64,000 nt of DNA from Alteromonas marina (GTDB lineage: Bacteria > Pseudomonadota > Gammaproteobacteria > Enterobacterales > Alteromonadaceae), in assembly GCF_000808575.1 (NCBI RefSeq), contig NZ_JWLW01000023.1, forward strand, positions 301,691 through 365,690, in the 5' to 3' direction. Of this stretch, positions 47,311 through 55,264 are shown one piece after another (within the stretch, counting starts at the first letter, position 1; every line of letters starts with the position of its first letter). Below the pieces are notes generated by a model. The model had not been told where the DNA came from. It did no database searches and was given only the letters and a program-made list of their open reading frames with translations. The position numbers and the translations under genes were made by a program.

Positions 47311-48300
47311 ATGACACTATATAACCACTTACGCTCTATAAGAATACGCTCTACAAAACCATGGCTCGGTAAATTCGCCGTTATATTAGCTTTGTTCAGT
47401 ATGACATTAGGCTTGTCTGGCCAAGCCTACGCTGGCACCTACGCAAAAACCAAGCACCCTATTGTATTAGTTCACGGTCTGTTTGGGTTCGAAGATATCT
47501 TATTTGTTGATTATTTCTATAAGGTACCGCACAAACTTAGCCGAAACGGCGCTGTTGTCTATATCGCAGAGGTCTCACCAGCAAACTCGACCGAAGTCCG
47601 CGGTGAACAGTTACTCGAGTATATTGATGAAGTTTTGGCGCTATCAGGAGCTGACAAAGTGAATTTAATTGGACACAGTCACGGTGGTCCAACGGCACGT
47701 TACGCCGCAAGCGTTGCCCCAGATAAGGTTGCTTCGGTAAGTTCAGTTGCCGGCGTAAACTGGGGAAGCAAAGTGGCAGATGAACTACGAGACGCTTTTT
47801 CTGAAGGTTCAGTGGGCGAGGGTGCTGCGGGCGTTGTATTTAATGCGTTCGCCAATATCATCGAGATTGCCTCTGGGTCAGATCCGCGAGACAAACCTAC
47901 AGATTCAATCGCTGCGCTTAATTCATTGTCTACGTCTGGCTCTGTTGCTTTCAATCAAAAATATCCAGAAGGGATGCCTACTGCCTACTGCCGCAACGAT
48001 GGAAAAATGTTGGCTGAAAATGGCGTGTACTATTTCTCGTGGAGCGGAGGCAGAACTTACACCAATGCACTTGATGTAGTTGACCCATTCTTAGCTATTA
48101 CTGGCACCGCATTCAAAGAGCCAAACGATGGGCTAGTATCGACCTGTAGTTCTCATTTAGGCAAAGTACTTAAAGACAACTATAAAATGAACCACCTTGA
48201 TGAAGTCAACCAGAGCTTTGGCATAACGCACTGGTTTGAAACCGACCCAGTTGACGTGTTTGTTCGTCAGGCTAACCGACTGAAAGGCTTAGGACTGTAG
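47311..48300 (+). CDS. Secreted triacylglycerol lipase, Pseudomonas LipA family (family I)
   Basis: A 329-residue alpha/beta hydrolase. The signal peptide ends AYAG near residue 41. The mature enzyme begins TKHPIVLVHGLFGF, carries the nucleophile in IGHSHGGP (Ser near residue 122), the catalytic Asp in PNDGLVSTCSS and the His in MNHLDEVNQ. Two cysteines probably form the single disulfide of the family. Calcium-binding residues surround the His loop. Folding needs the Lif foldase, whose gene overlaps the stop by one base (TAGTG). Export is probably by type II secretion. Confidence 0.95.
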   Translation: MTLYNHLRSIRIRSTKPWLGKFAVILALFSMTLGLSGQAYAGTYAKTKHPIVLVHGLFGFEDILFVDYFYKVPHKLSRNGAVVYIAEVSPANSTEVRGEQLLEYIDEVLALSGADKVNLIGHSHGGPTARYAASVAPDKVASVSSVAGVNWGSKVADELRDAFSEGSVGEGAAGVVFNAFANIIEIASGSDPRDKPTDSIAALNSLSTSGSVAFNQKYPEGMPTAYCRNDGKMLAENGVYYFSWSGGRTYTNALDVVDPFLAITGTAFKEPNDGLVSTCSSHLGKVLKDNYKMNHLDEVNQSFGITHWFETDPVDVFVRQANRLKGLGL

Positions 48301-49298
48301 TGGAGAAGCGTCAATTACGCCGTGTTTTTCCAATACTAGGAGGGCTGCTCGCCCTCTTAGTATTCGGTGCTATTCTTTACAACCAGTTAGCGTCTGAATC
48401 CCAAACCTCTAATTCAGAAATTTTCAGTCAACGCTCATCCTTAGGTGAACAAGCGAAAGCCGGAGAATATGAGTTAGAAGGAGGCGGTGCAGTACATCAA
48501 GTAACTGATGTAGGTAGTCATCGGGATAGTGACACTGATATTGCAGCTGATCTCATTCCCTTTGAACTCAATTACTCGACCAAAGACGCTTTCGATCGCT
48601 TCGTATTTGCACGCACCTCAGAAGTGCCGCAAGCAGTGAAACTTGCCTACACAACCCATGCTTATGAAGTATTCACACTCAGCACGCAAGGTGACGCAAT
48701 CGACTTATTTGCCCGGTATGTCGATTACAAAGTAGCGCTGTCTTTGGTTGAATTGGACGTCGACCTTGCCAGTCACAGCTTGCAGGATGTGTCGTTTAAG
48801 CTAGATGAGCGAGAGGAAATTAGACGAACTTACTTTAATAATACTGAATACCACTATCTGTTTAGTCAAGAAGCGCAGGTAGACGAGGCGGCGCTAGCAC
48901 GTTTAAGTGTTGCCCAAGAAAACACCTTATCCAGAGACGAGAGAAAGGCCCTTATCGTCGAGTCAATTAAAGCGGGAAACTCTGCCGAACGTGAAGCCTT
49001 CCAGCCCACGCTTAATATGCATCGAATAAACGAAATAAAAAACAACCACAGCACTATTAACGATCGCTATAACGCAGTGGCGGCTGAATTTGGTAGCGAA
49101 GTTGCAGAACGCTTTTCCAAAACATGGGCACAACAAGCTCAGTGGCAAAACAGAATTGCCGAATACAAAACATTCCGCGATAACTTGGCTCAGCAATCTC
49201 TTGATTCAAACGCAATAGAAAAAGCACTGCAAGAGTATCAATCTGCCCATTTTACTGACAATGAAATAAAGCGTCTTAAAGTACTCACAGCGCTGTAG
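48300..49298 (+). CDS. Lipase-specific foldase (Lif/LipB)
   Basis: A 332-residue membrane-anchored steric chaperone: an N-terminal helix (FPILGGLLALLVFGAILYNQ) anchors it in the inner membrane, a variable linker runs to about residue 85, and the helical lipase-binding domain follows. The RxxFDY-like motif region appears around DAFDRFVFARTSEVP, a weaker match to the usual signature. The start is GTG 48300, sharing one base with the lipase stop. It is needed to fold the upstream lipase (family knowledge). Confidence 0.88.
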   Translation: MEKRQLRRVFPILGGLLALLVFGAILYNQLASESQTSNSEIFSQRSSLGEQAKAGEYELEGGGAVHQVTDVGSHRDSDTDIAADLIPFELNYSTKDAFDRFVFARTSEVPQAVKLAYTTHAYEVFTLSTQGDAIDLFARYVDYKVALSLVELDVDLASHSLQDVSFKLDEREEIRRTYFNNTEYHYLFSQEAQVDEAALARLSVAQENTLSRDERKALIVESIKAGNSAEREAFQPTLNMHRINEIKNNHSTINDRYNAVAAEFGSEVAERFSKTWAQQAQWQNRIAEYKTFRDNLAQQSLDSNAIEKALQEYQSAHFTDNEIKRLKVLTAL

Positions 49299-49487
49299 CA
49301 GCATCTAGATAGAGCTGGTTCAAGACCTGCAACTGGTTAATTATCTGCGAAAAATACAGAGGTATAACCATAAAGGCGCTGAATAGTATGAGTCATATAC
49401 AGAGTGATTTGAAAGCGTACTGCACAGTTACTAATCTTGGGTTATTACAATTCCTGACTAATCACCATAAGGCCCGTAATCATTATT

Positions 49488-50096
49488 ATGAAAATCTACG
49501 AAACGAAGACTGCGCCCAACCCACGTCGAGTACGAATGTTTTTGGCTGAGAAGGGCATTGACGTTGACTACGTTCAGGTCGACATTCAAAAGGGTGAAAA
49601 TCTAACTGCGGAAATGCGCGCGAAGAACCCGCTGGGAAAGATACCTATTTTAGAGCTTGATGACGGCACCTGTATTGCCGAAACCGATGCCATTTGTACG
49701 TATTTTGAAGCACTGCAGCCAGAGCCACCGCTAATGGGAACAACGCCCGTTGAAAAAGCGACTATTTCTATGTGGCAACGACAAGTAGAGTTCGCGTTTA
49801 TGATGCAAATTGGTATGTGTTTTCAACATACTACAGGTTACTTTAAAGATCGTATGACGCCAGTTCCTGAATTTGGTAAGGAAGCGGGTATCAATGCGTC
49901 GAAATATTTGAACATTTTAGAGCGTCGACTTGGTGTTAAAGAGTTTATTGCTGGTGACACCTTTTCTATTGCTGATATAACCGCGTTATGCGCTATGGAT
50001 TTCGCCCGTGTGGTAAAAATTCGTATGACTGACGAGCATGTCAATCTGGCGCGCTGGTATGAGGCGGTAAGTAACAGAGAGAGTGCAAGAGCCTAA
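49488..50096 (+). CDS. Glutathione S-transferase
   Basis: A 202-residue cytosolic GST. The N-terminal thioredoxin-like half ([37 protein letters not shown], then [28 protein letters not shown] with cis-Pro and the glutathione-binding E-T/S) precedes an all-helical half with [15 protein letters not shown]. It overlaps the next gene by one base (TAATG), so the two are coupled. Substrate unknown; YfcG/YghU-like class uncertain. Confidence 0.9.
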   Translation: MKIYETKTAPNPRRVRMFLAEKGIDVDYVQVDIQKGENLTAEMRAKNPLGKIPILELDDGTCIAETDAICTYFEALQPEPPLMGTTPVEKATISMWQRQVEFAFMMQIGMCFQHTTGYFKDRMTPVPEFGKEAGINASKYLNILERRLGVKEFIAGDTFSIADITALCAMDFARVVKIRMTDEHVNLARWYEAVSNRESARA

Positions 50097-50755
50097 TGAT
50101 AGATTTATATACCGCAGCCACACCGAACGGTTGGAAAGCGTCGGTAGCGCTTGAAGAAATGGGGCTTGAATACACCGCCCATGCCGTAAACCTGATGAAG
50201 GGAGAGCAGAAAACTCCTGAATTTTTGGCGATGAACCCCAATGGCCGTATTCCGGTAATTGTGGATAGAGAAGCCGAGGGTCACATCGTGTTTGAGTCTG
50301 GCGCTATCATGATTTATCTCGCAGAAAAAAGCGGTATGTTTTTACCCACCGACGCAAAGCGAAAAAGCCAGGTTTTACAGTGGGTCATGTTTCAGATGGG
50401 AGGCATAGGCCCAATGATGGGCCAAGCTAATGTGTTCCACCGCTACCTAGAAGAAAAAATTCCAGTGGCGATAGCACGTTATCAGAACGAAGTACGCCGC
50501 CTATTTACTGTGCTTGATGGGAGGCTAGAAAATCGAGAGTATTTGGTCGACGACTACAGTATTGCTGACATGGCGAACTGGTGTTGGGTGCGTACCTATG
50601 AATGGTCTGGTGTAAGCATAGAAGGGTTAGACAACTTAACCCGTTGGAAAAACAGTATTGAAGCGAGGCCAGCCGCACGGCGTGGAGTGGAAGTCCCTAA
50701 TAAAATTGACAGAGAAGCACTGATCAAAGGGGCTAAAAATGTTGTTACGAAATAG
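50096..50755 (+). CDS. Glutathione S-transferase, Ure2p/YfcG-like
   Basis: A 219-residue GST. It opens [26 protein letters not shown], with the TPNGWK loop of the nu/Ure2p-like group (YfcG, YghU), then [32 protein letters not shown] with the glutathione-binding ESGA motif. Such enzymes often have disulfide-bond reductase activity with glutathione (family knowledge). It is the second of a one-base-overlapping pair. Its 3' end overlaps the LysR remnant on the other strand by 11 bp. Confidence 0.92.
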   Translation: MIDLYTAATPNGWKASVALEEMGLEYTAHAVNLMKGEQKTPEFLAMNPNGRIPVIVDREAEGHIVFESGAIMIYLAEKSGMFLPTDAKRKSQVLQWVMFQMGGIGPMMGQANVFHRYLEEKIPVAIARYQNEVRRLFTVLDGRLENREYLVDDYSIADMANWCWVRTYEWSGVSIEGLDNLTRWKNSIEARPAARRGVEVPNKIDREALIKGAKNVVTK

Positions 50756-51075
50756 CGCTTTTAACTGAGTCGACAAACCGATTTAGCCATCCCGATGCCA
50801 TGCTAGGTTTGTAAACAAGTTCGAAGTGCTCCGTATGATAAAAGTTATAACCTAATACATCGACGCTAGTAAGGTTATGGCTTTTTGCTATGAAGTCAGG
50901 CACGTAGGCCAAGGCCAGTCCTTGTCGAACAATAGATATCAGCGTGCCAAAATCACTACATCGATAGCGAATTGAGCGGGGCACTTTGTCGTCTCTCCAT
51001 CCATCAGAACCGATGCCGCGTTTTATTCCACAAAAGGGCGAAACACAGGACTTTGCGCTGTGAAGCTAGCCCCGT
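50745..51075 (-). pseudogene. Frameshifted C-terminal remnant of a LysR-family regulator
   Basis: Read on the minus strand from the stop of the homocysteine methyltransferase gene, one frame gives DGASFTAQSPVFRPFV, a typical LysR effector-domain segment, then stops in TAA. A +1 shift at about 51028-51031 (GTGGAATAA, as if one G were lost) continues with GIKRGIGSDGWRDDK and then YRCSDFGTLISIVRQGLALAYVPDF to the end at 50745. No HTH domain is present: the fragment covers only about the last 110 residues. It is therefore a decayed, N-terminally truncated and frameshifted gene next to the GST pair it may once have controlled. Confidence 0.8.
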
Positions 51076-51996
51076 CTATTTAGTGCTTTTTTGACCAAAA
51101 ACGTCGCTGATGGCTTTAATATGCTCAGGGCCGATACCACAGCAGCCCCCGATGATAGTTGCGCCAGCAGCTACCCAAGTCTTAACGTATTCAACATAGC
51201 GGGCGGGGGTTATATCGTCACGTATTTCGGAAAGTAGCGCGTTGGCCGCGTGTGTACGTTTTCTCTCAGAAAAGCTATTTGCATAAGCGCCAATATTAAT
51301 CGAAGCATTTAAACTTCGCGTTATTGAAATAGCGTCTTCCATCTCTTCCGGCTGCGAGCAATTGAAAAGTACGCTCTGTACTTCGCTCAATATTGGCGCT
51401 ATCTCACTTAGCGGCTCACCAGAGCGCAATGTCACAGGCTCGTTAGATGTTTCTCGATTACTAACGGAAAATGACAGCCATAAAGGCAGTGTAGAGTGCT
51501 GTTTTATAAGTGATACCACGGCTTCAGCTTCTTCTACCGAGCTTGCAGTTTCAATCAACCAAACATCAACGTAGGGCTCCTGGGCTTTAATAAGCGGGGT
51601 GAGAATGTCGGCTACACGGCTCGCATCAAATAAATCCGGGCGGTAAGAACCAAAAGCTGGAGGAACGCTACCCGCGACAAATCGCCTCTTGTCACCATCG
51701 CTCTTTAGTGCGTTTACTGCGCCTCGAGCGAGTTCGGCCGCATTCTGAGCGAGAGTAAAAGCCTGCTCCCTAAATGTATTTTCCCCAATATGAAAAGGTA
51801 CAAGCGCATAGGCGTTAGTGGTAATAACGCAGGCACCAGCTTCAAGAAAACGTTTGTGCACATCACTTACTAATTCTGGTGTTTGCATTAGTGCCAGTGC
51901 TGACCACTCTGGCTGCTTAAAGGGCGCACCTGTCTTTTTCAGCTCTCGCCCCATGCCGCCATCTAAAATTAAAATGTCATGCATTCCTTCTTTCAT
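51076..51996 (-). CDS. Homocysteine S-methyltransferase family protein (MmuM-like)
   Basis: A 306-residue barrel enzyme that transfers a methyl group from S-methylmethionine or betaine to homocysteine, making methionine. LILDGGMGREL is the family N-terminal motif. The zinc ligands are the Cys in VLFNCSQPEEM and the double Cys in IIGGCCGIGPEHI. The start is uncertain: ATG 51996, ATG 51984, or a TTG at 52011 would all keep the core. It lies downstream of the ROK regulator on the same strand (about 36 bp), with its stop abutting the LysR remnant. Confidence 0.88.
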   Translation of the reverse strand: MKEGMHDILILDGGMGRELKKTGAPFKQPEWSALALMQTPELVSDVHKRFLEAGACVITTNAYALVPFHIGENTFREQAFTLAQNAAELARGAVNALKSDGDKRRFVAGSVPPAFGSYRPDLFDASRVADILTPLIKAQEPYVDVWLIETASSVEEAEAVVSLIKQHSTLPLWLSFSVSNRETSNEPVTLRSGEPLSEIAPILSEVQSVLFNCSQPEEMEDAISITRSLNASINIGAYANSFSERKRTHAANALLSEIRDDITPARYVEYVKTWVAAGATIIGGCCGIGPEHIKAISDVFGQKSTK

Positions 51997-52032
51997 ACTG
52001 CCCAAAGCCAAACCTTTTGAGATGTGAGATGG

Positions 52033-53205
52033 TTAGTAATAATTTGCCTGAAGGGCTAGGTTTGCACTTCCAATGGATTGCGCTTTTCTGCCTACAAGAC
52101 CTTCGCTTATGTGTACCTGAGCAAGGCCACGCATATCAAGCGTCTCCATCGCGCTTTGCGTATGCGCGACCAATGCGTTTTTGACATCATCAGGAATTGC
52201 GCCATCTATGATTACGCCGTCTAGGTCTAACAAGCTCATTGCACATTGAGTCGCAAAAGCCAATCCTCTGGCGGTTTCGCTCAACCAGTCTTCTATTGAG
52301 CGCGTGTCACAAGACCAGTGGGATGGCGATTCATAAATATGCTGACCGTTGTGCCCAGCGTCGTTTAGCTTTCTTTCCAGCAAATAAAGTGAAGACTGGG
52401 TTATTAGCTGGCTTTGTGTACTGCCATTGTAAAAGGGCAAAGAGCCAATGGCCCCAGCGTTGCCTGTTTTTCCATTAACTAACTGGTTATTGAGAACTAG
52501 GCCACCACCTAAGAATGTGCCAACAAAGATATAAAGAAAACTACTGTAGTTTTGGGGATTACCGAACGACATCTCTGCGCTGCACGCTGCTCCAGCGTCA
52601 TTTTTTATAAAAACAGGCAGTGATAATAAATCTTCCAACGCGGCTTGTGGATTAAACTCTCTCCACTCTTCCAATTCATTTTTTGGGGCGCCGGCTTCTT
52701 CTGCCCAGCTCCAAATTTCGAAGGGCATAGCAACGCCTAAACCTCGGATCAGGCGCTGTTGGTCGGCATCCAAATTTTTAATTAATACGTTGAAAGCACG
52801 TTTTGCAAAGGTAAGCAGGTTGCTTACGGTCGGGTAGGCAAACTTCTCGTGAAGTGTTGCTCTTACATTGCCTTTTAAGTCGAGTAACGTCATATCGAAA
52901 CTTCGTCGACCTACTTTCAGCCCTATACCAAACGCGCCGCTTTCATTTAGACCAAACGGCACCTTGGGCTGGCCTACACCGCCTTTGATTGGCTTTAGTC
53001 GCCTTACTAGGCCGTCAGCCTCTAGTTTTTTAATGATCACTGTCGCTGATTGTGCAGACAGCCCTGTTAATTGGGCTATTTCAGCTTTAGGTAATGAAGA
53101 ACGTTGGCGAATTAGGGTAAGAATATCCCGTTCATTCGCTGAGCGGCTATCAAGCAATGTAGGTGCTTTCTGTGATGGTAGGTGAAAGGCCGATTCTTTA
53201 TTCAA
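52033..53205 (-). CDS. ROK family transcriptional repressor
   Basis: A 390-residue protein with an N-terminal winged HTH (NERDILTLIRQRSSLPKAEIAQLTGLSAQSATVIIKKLEADGLVRR, residues about 24-70) and a C-terminal sugar-kinase-like ROK fold (GIGLKVGRRSFDMTLLDLKGN; FLYIFVGTFLGGGLVLN). NagC/Mlc-type proteins bind a sugar or sugar phosphate, or EII proteins. The gene is divergent from the fructokinase over a 285-bp gap with two inverted repeats. It probably controls that gene (inference). Confidence 0.9.
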   Translation of the reverse strand: MNKESAFHLPSQKAPTLLDSRSANERDILTLIRQRSSLPKAEIAQLTGLSAQSATVIIKKLEADGLVRRLKPIKGGVGQPKVPFGLNESGAFGIGLKVGRRSFDMTLLDLKGNVRATLHEKFAYPTVSNLLTFAKRAFNVLIKNLDADQQRLIRGLGVAMPFEIWSWAEEAGAPKNELEEWREFNPQAALEDLLSLPVFIKNDAGAACSAEMSFGNPQNYSSFLYIFVGTFLGGGLVLNNQLVNGKTGNAGAIGSLPFYNGSTQSQLITQSSLYLLERKLNDAGHNGQHIYESPSHWSCDTRSIEDWLSETARGLAFATQCAMSLLDLDGVIIDGAIPDDVKNALVAHTQSAMETLDMRGLAQVHISEGLVGRKAQSIGSANLALQANYY

Positions 53206-53359
53206 TGTATTTACAATCTATCGTTTTAAGAAGCTAGAGTGTAATAACAACCTAGCCGTGTATCAAATTTAAGAAATGGTGTAGGTACTTGTTCCGACAT
53301 AACTTTATTCGACAGTACTACGACAACCCTATCACACCCATTGATTTTTACGCAAAATG

Positions 53360-53382
53360 TTAAATCAATCAGGTTGATTTAA
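53360..53382. promoter_or_regulatory. Candidate operator in the ROK/fructokinase gap
   Basis: TTAAATCAA (53360-53368) and TTGATTTAA (53374-53382) form a perfect 9-bp inverted repeat around TCAGG. It lies 108 bp upstream of the fructokinase ATG and 155 bp upstream of the ROK gene start. Symmetry and location make it a candidate ROK operator. Confidence 0.55.
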
Positions 53383-53415
53383 TTTGTGCTTTCGACAATA
53401 CTATGCCCCAATTAA

Positions 53416-53430
53416 TTAACGATTCGTTAA
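53416..53430. promoter_or_regulatory. Second inverted repeat near the fructokinase promoter
   Basis: TTAACG-ATT-CGTTAA at 53416-53430 is a 6-bp inverted repeat about 60 bp before the fructokinase start. It may be a regulator site close to the promoter. It differs in sequence from the repeat at 53360. Confidence 0.4.
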
Positions 53431-53490
53431 CCTTGTGCGAACTGTGCATAGGTAAGCTGCAATTTTTAAATTTTGTTAAGAGAGGCTGGT

Positions 53491-54459
53491 ATGAAAATTT
53501 TGTGTTTAGGTGAAGTACTCATTGATATGTTAAGCCAAGGTGCTGCGCCCAAAGATGGTAACATACCGGCAATGAAGCCTTTTCAGCCTTATGCTGGCGG
53601 TGCACCTGCTAACGTAGCGGTTGCTGTTGCTCAGCTGGGTGGAGAGAGTGCAATGGTATCAAAGGTAGGTGACGATACCTTTGGCGCCTTTCTTAAAGAA
53701 ATGCTTGAGCACTACAAAGTAAATACGGACTTTGTGTGGACTACACAGGAAGGTAATACGGCGCTGGCATTTGTGAACTTAGACGAAGACGGCGAGCGTT
53801 CGTTTGATTTTTATGTTGATAATGCCGCACATAAACATATTTCAGAGCAAGACTTGTCGACAATTGATTGCGACAAAAATACAGTGCTTCACTTCTGTTC
53901 AGGTTCAATTTCAGGCCCTGAACTTATTCCTGGCACCGAGTTTATTTTAAACAAGGCGAAGGAAAACGGCATGATGGTGTGTTTAGACATTAATTATCGC
54001 CCAGCATTTTGGGATGACACTGCAAATGCGCCGACACGTATTGATGAAGCAGCAAAGAAAGTTTCTATACTTAAGGCAAGCCGTGAAGAGTTAGCAGAGC
54101 TTTATGGCGAAGAAAATGCCGATACAAAAGTTCAGCAATGGCTTGATAGCGGCGTTAAAGTTGTATTGGTAACTGATGGTGGTGAGCCAATTCACTATAT
54201 TACAAAGTCGTTTAGCGGCACGCTAGCGTCACCCAAAATGGATGTAAAAGACACGACTGCAGCAGGCGATTCATTTATCGGTGGGTTCCTTTACTTCCTT
54301 TCTACCAAAGTGAAGAGCACCGATGAGTTTGGTGCATGGGTAGAAAACTTTGAAAACGTTAGCGAAGCGACTGAATTTGCTATTCGTTGCGGAGCTTACA
54401 CGGTCACGCAGTACGGTGCATTTAGTGCGCTGCCTACACAGGCTGATATCGCAAAGTAA
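53491..54459 (+). CDS. PfkB-family fructokinase
   Basis: A 322-residue ribokinase-fold sugar kinase that phosphorylates fructose. The N-terminal MKILCLGEVLIDML and GGAPANVAVAVAQLGG motifs bind sugar, and DVKDTTAAGDSFIGGFLYFL is the catalytic/anion-hole region. Alanine replaces the first Gly of the usual GAGD while the catalytic Asp is kept. ATG 53491 follows AGAGG and is preferred over an in-frame start at 53473. It is divergent from the ROK repressor and ends at a bidirectional terminator. Confidence 0.9.
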   Translation: MKILCLGEVLIDMLSQGAAPKDGNIPAMKPFQPYAGGAPANVAVAVAQLGGESAMVSKVGDDTFGAFLKEMLEHYKVNTDFVWTTQEGNTALAFVNLDEDGERSFDFYVDNAAHKHISEQDLSTIDCDKNTVLHFCSGSISGPELIPGTEFILNKAKENGMMVCLDINYRPAFWDDTANAPTRIDEAAKKVSILKASREELAELYGEENADTKVQQWLDSGVKVVLVTDGGEPIHYITKSFSGTLASPKMDVKDTTAAGDSFIGGFLYFLSTKVKSTDEFGAWVENFENVSEATEFAIRCGAYTVTQYGAFSALPTQADIAK

Positions 54460-54501
54460 AAGGCGTTGAACAACGTTTTCAAAACTGATTTCAAGGCAAT
54501 T

Positions 54502-54530
54502 AAAAAAGGGTTCGATATGAACCCTTTTTT
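54502..54530. terminator. Bidirectional terminator between the fructokinase gene and yeiP
   Basis: AAAAAAGGGTTC (54502-54513) and GAACCCTTTTTT (54519-54530) form a perfect 12-bp stem with a 5-nt loop. It serves both convergent genes. Confidence 0.92.
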
Positions 54531-54587
54531 GCCACTTTAGAGCTTAACAAGCGTCGATGGCAGGTTAATTTAATAAGTTAACTCAGC

Positions 54588-55163
54588 TCAGTGCTTATCG
54601 GCTCTGCTTTGGAACTTACGTTCCTCGGTGTTGACCTTTATCCACTCGCCTGTACTGATGTATTCTGGCACCTGCACCACAAGCCCGGTTGAAAGCGTAG
54701 CGGGTTTAGTACGAGAAGTCGCCGATGCCCCTTTAATTGACGGGTCGGTCTCAACTACTTCAAGTTCTACGCTCATAGGCAAGTCCAGGGCAACAGGCAC
54801 TTCGCTAACAATAACAACTTGAATGCCGTCAGTTTCCTCGTTAATGAACAAGGCTTCGTTTTCAATGCTTTCTTTGTTCAAGTGATAGGGGGTGTAGTCC
54901 TCCTTATCCATGAATACATATTCTTCGCCATCAATATACGAAAACATAGCAGGGCGACGAATTAAGTCAGCCATATCTAGGGTATCTGAGTCTTTAAACG
55001 TTTCATCGTATTTGGCACCTGTTACCACATCGTACATGCGCATACGATAGATGCTACCGCCTGCACGACCTTGAGGGACAGAGCGTTCAATGTCTCGCAC
55101 TATGCAAGTTTTTCCGTCAAATACCACAGTGTTATTCTTTTTAATTTCACTAGCCTTAGGCAT
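54588..55163 (-). CDS. yeiP: Elongation factor P-like protein YeiP
   Basis: A 191-residue EF-P paralogue. It follows E. coli YeiP closely: [26 protein letters not shown], then [20 protein letters not shown], and [46 protein letters not shown]. The residue that carries the beta-lysine group in true EF-P is replaced, as in YeiP. The role on the ribosome is partly known for EfpL in E. coli. Confidence 0.95.
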   Translation of the reverse strand: MPKASEIKKNNTVVFDGKTCIVRDIERSVPQGRAGGSIYRMRMYDVVTGAKYDETFKDSDTLDMADLIRRPAMFSYIDGEEYVFMDKEDYTPYHLNKESIENEALFINEETDGIQVVIVSEVPVALDLPMSVELEVVETDPSIKGASATSRTKPATLSTGLVVQVPEYISTGEWIKVNTEERKFQSRADKH

Positions 55164-55264
55164 GGCGATTTCCTATTGTTTTATTTTCTTAAGGTGTAAA
55201 CCTTATTTCTATCTCGCCCTATTCTCTGCGATTTTACACGACTAAGAAAGGATTTTTGATGGGC

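Noticed and set aside
49388..49549. A 53-residue open frame just before and into the first GST gene
   Set aside because: It overlaps the GST start by over 60 bp, lacks a good ribosome site, and shows no recognisable features.
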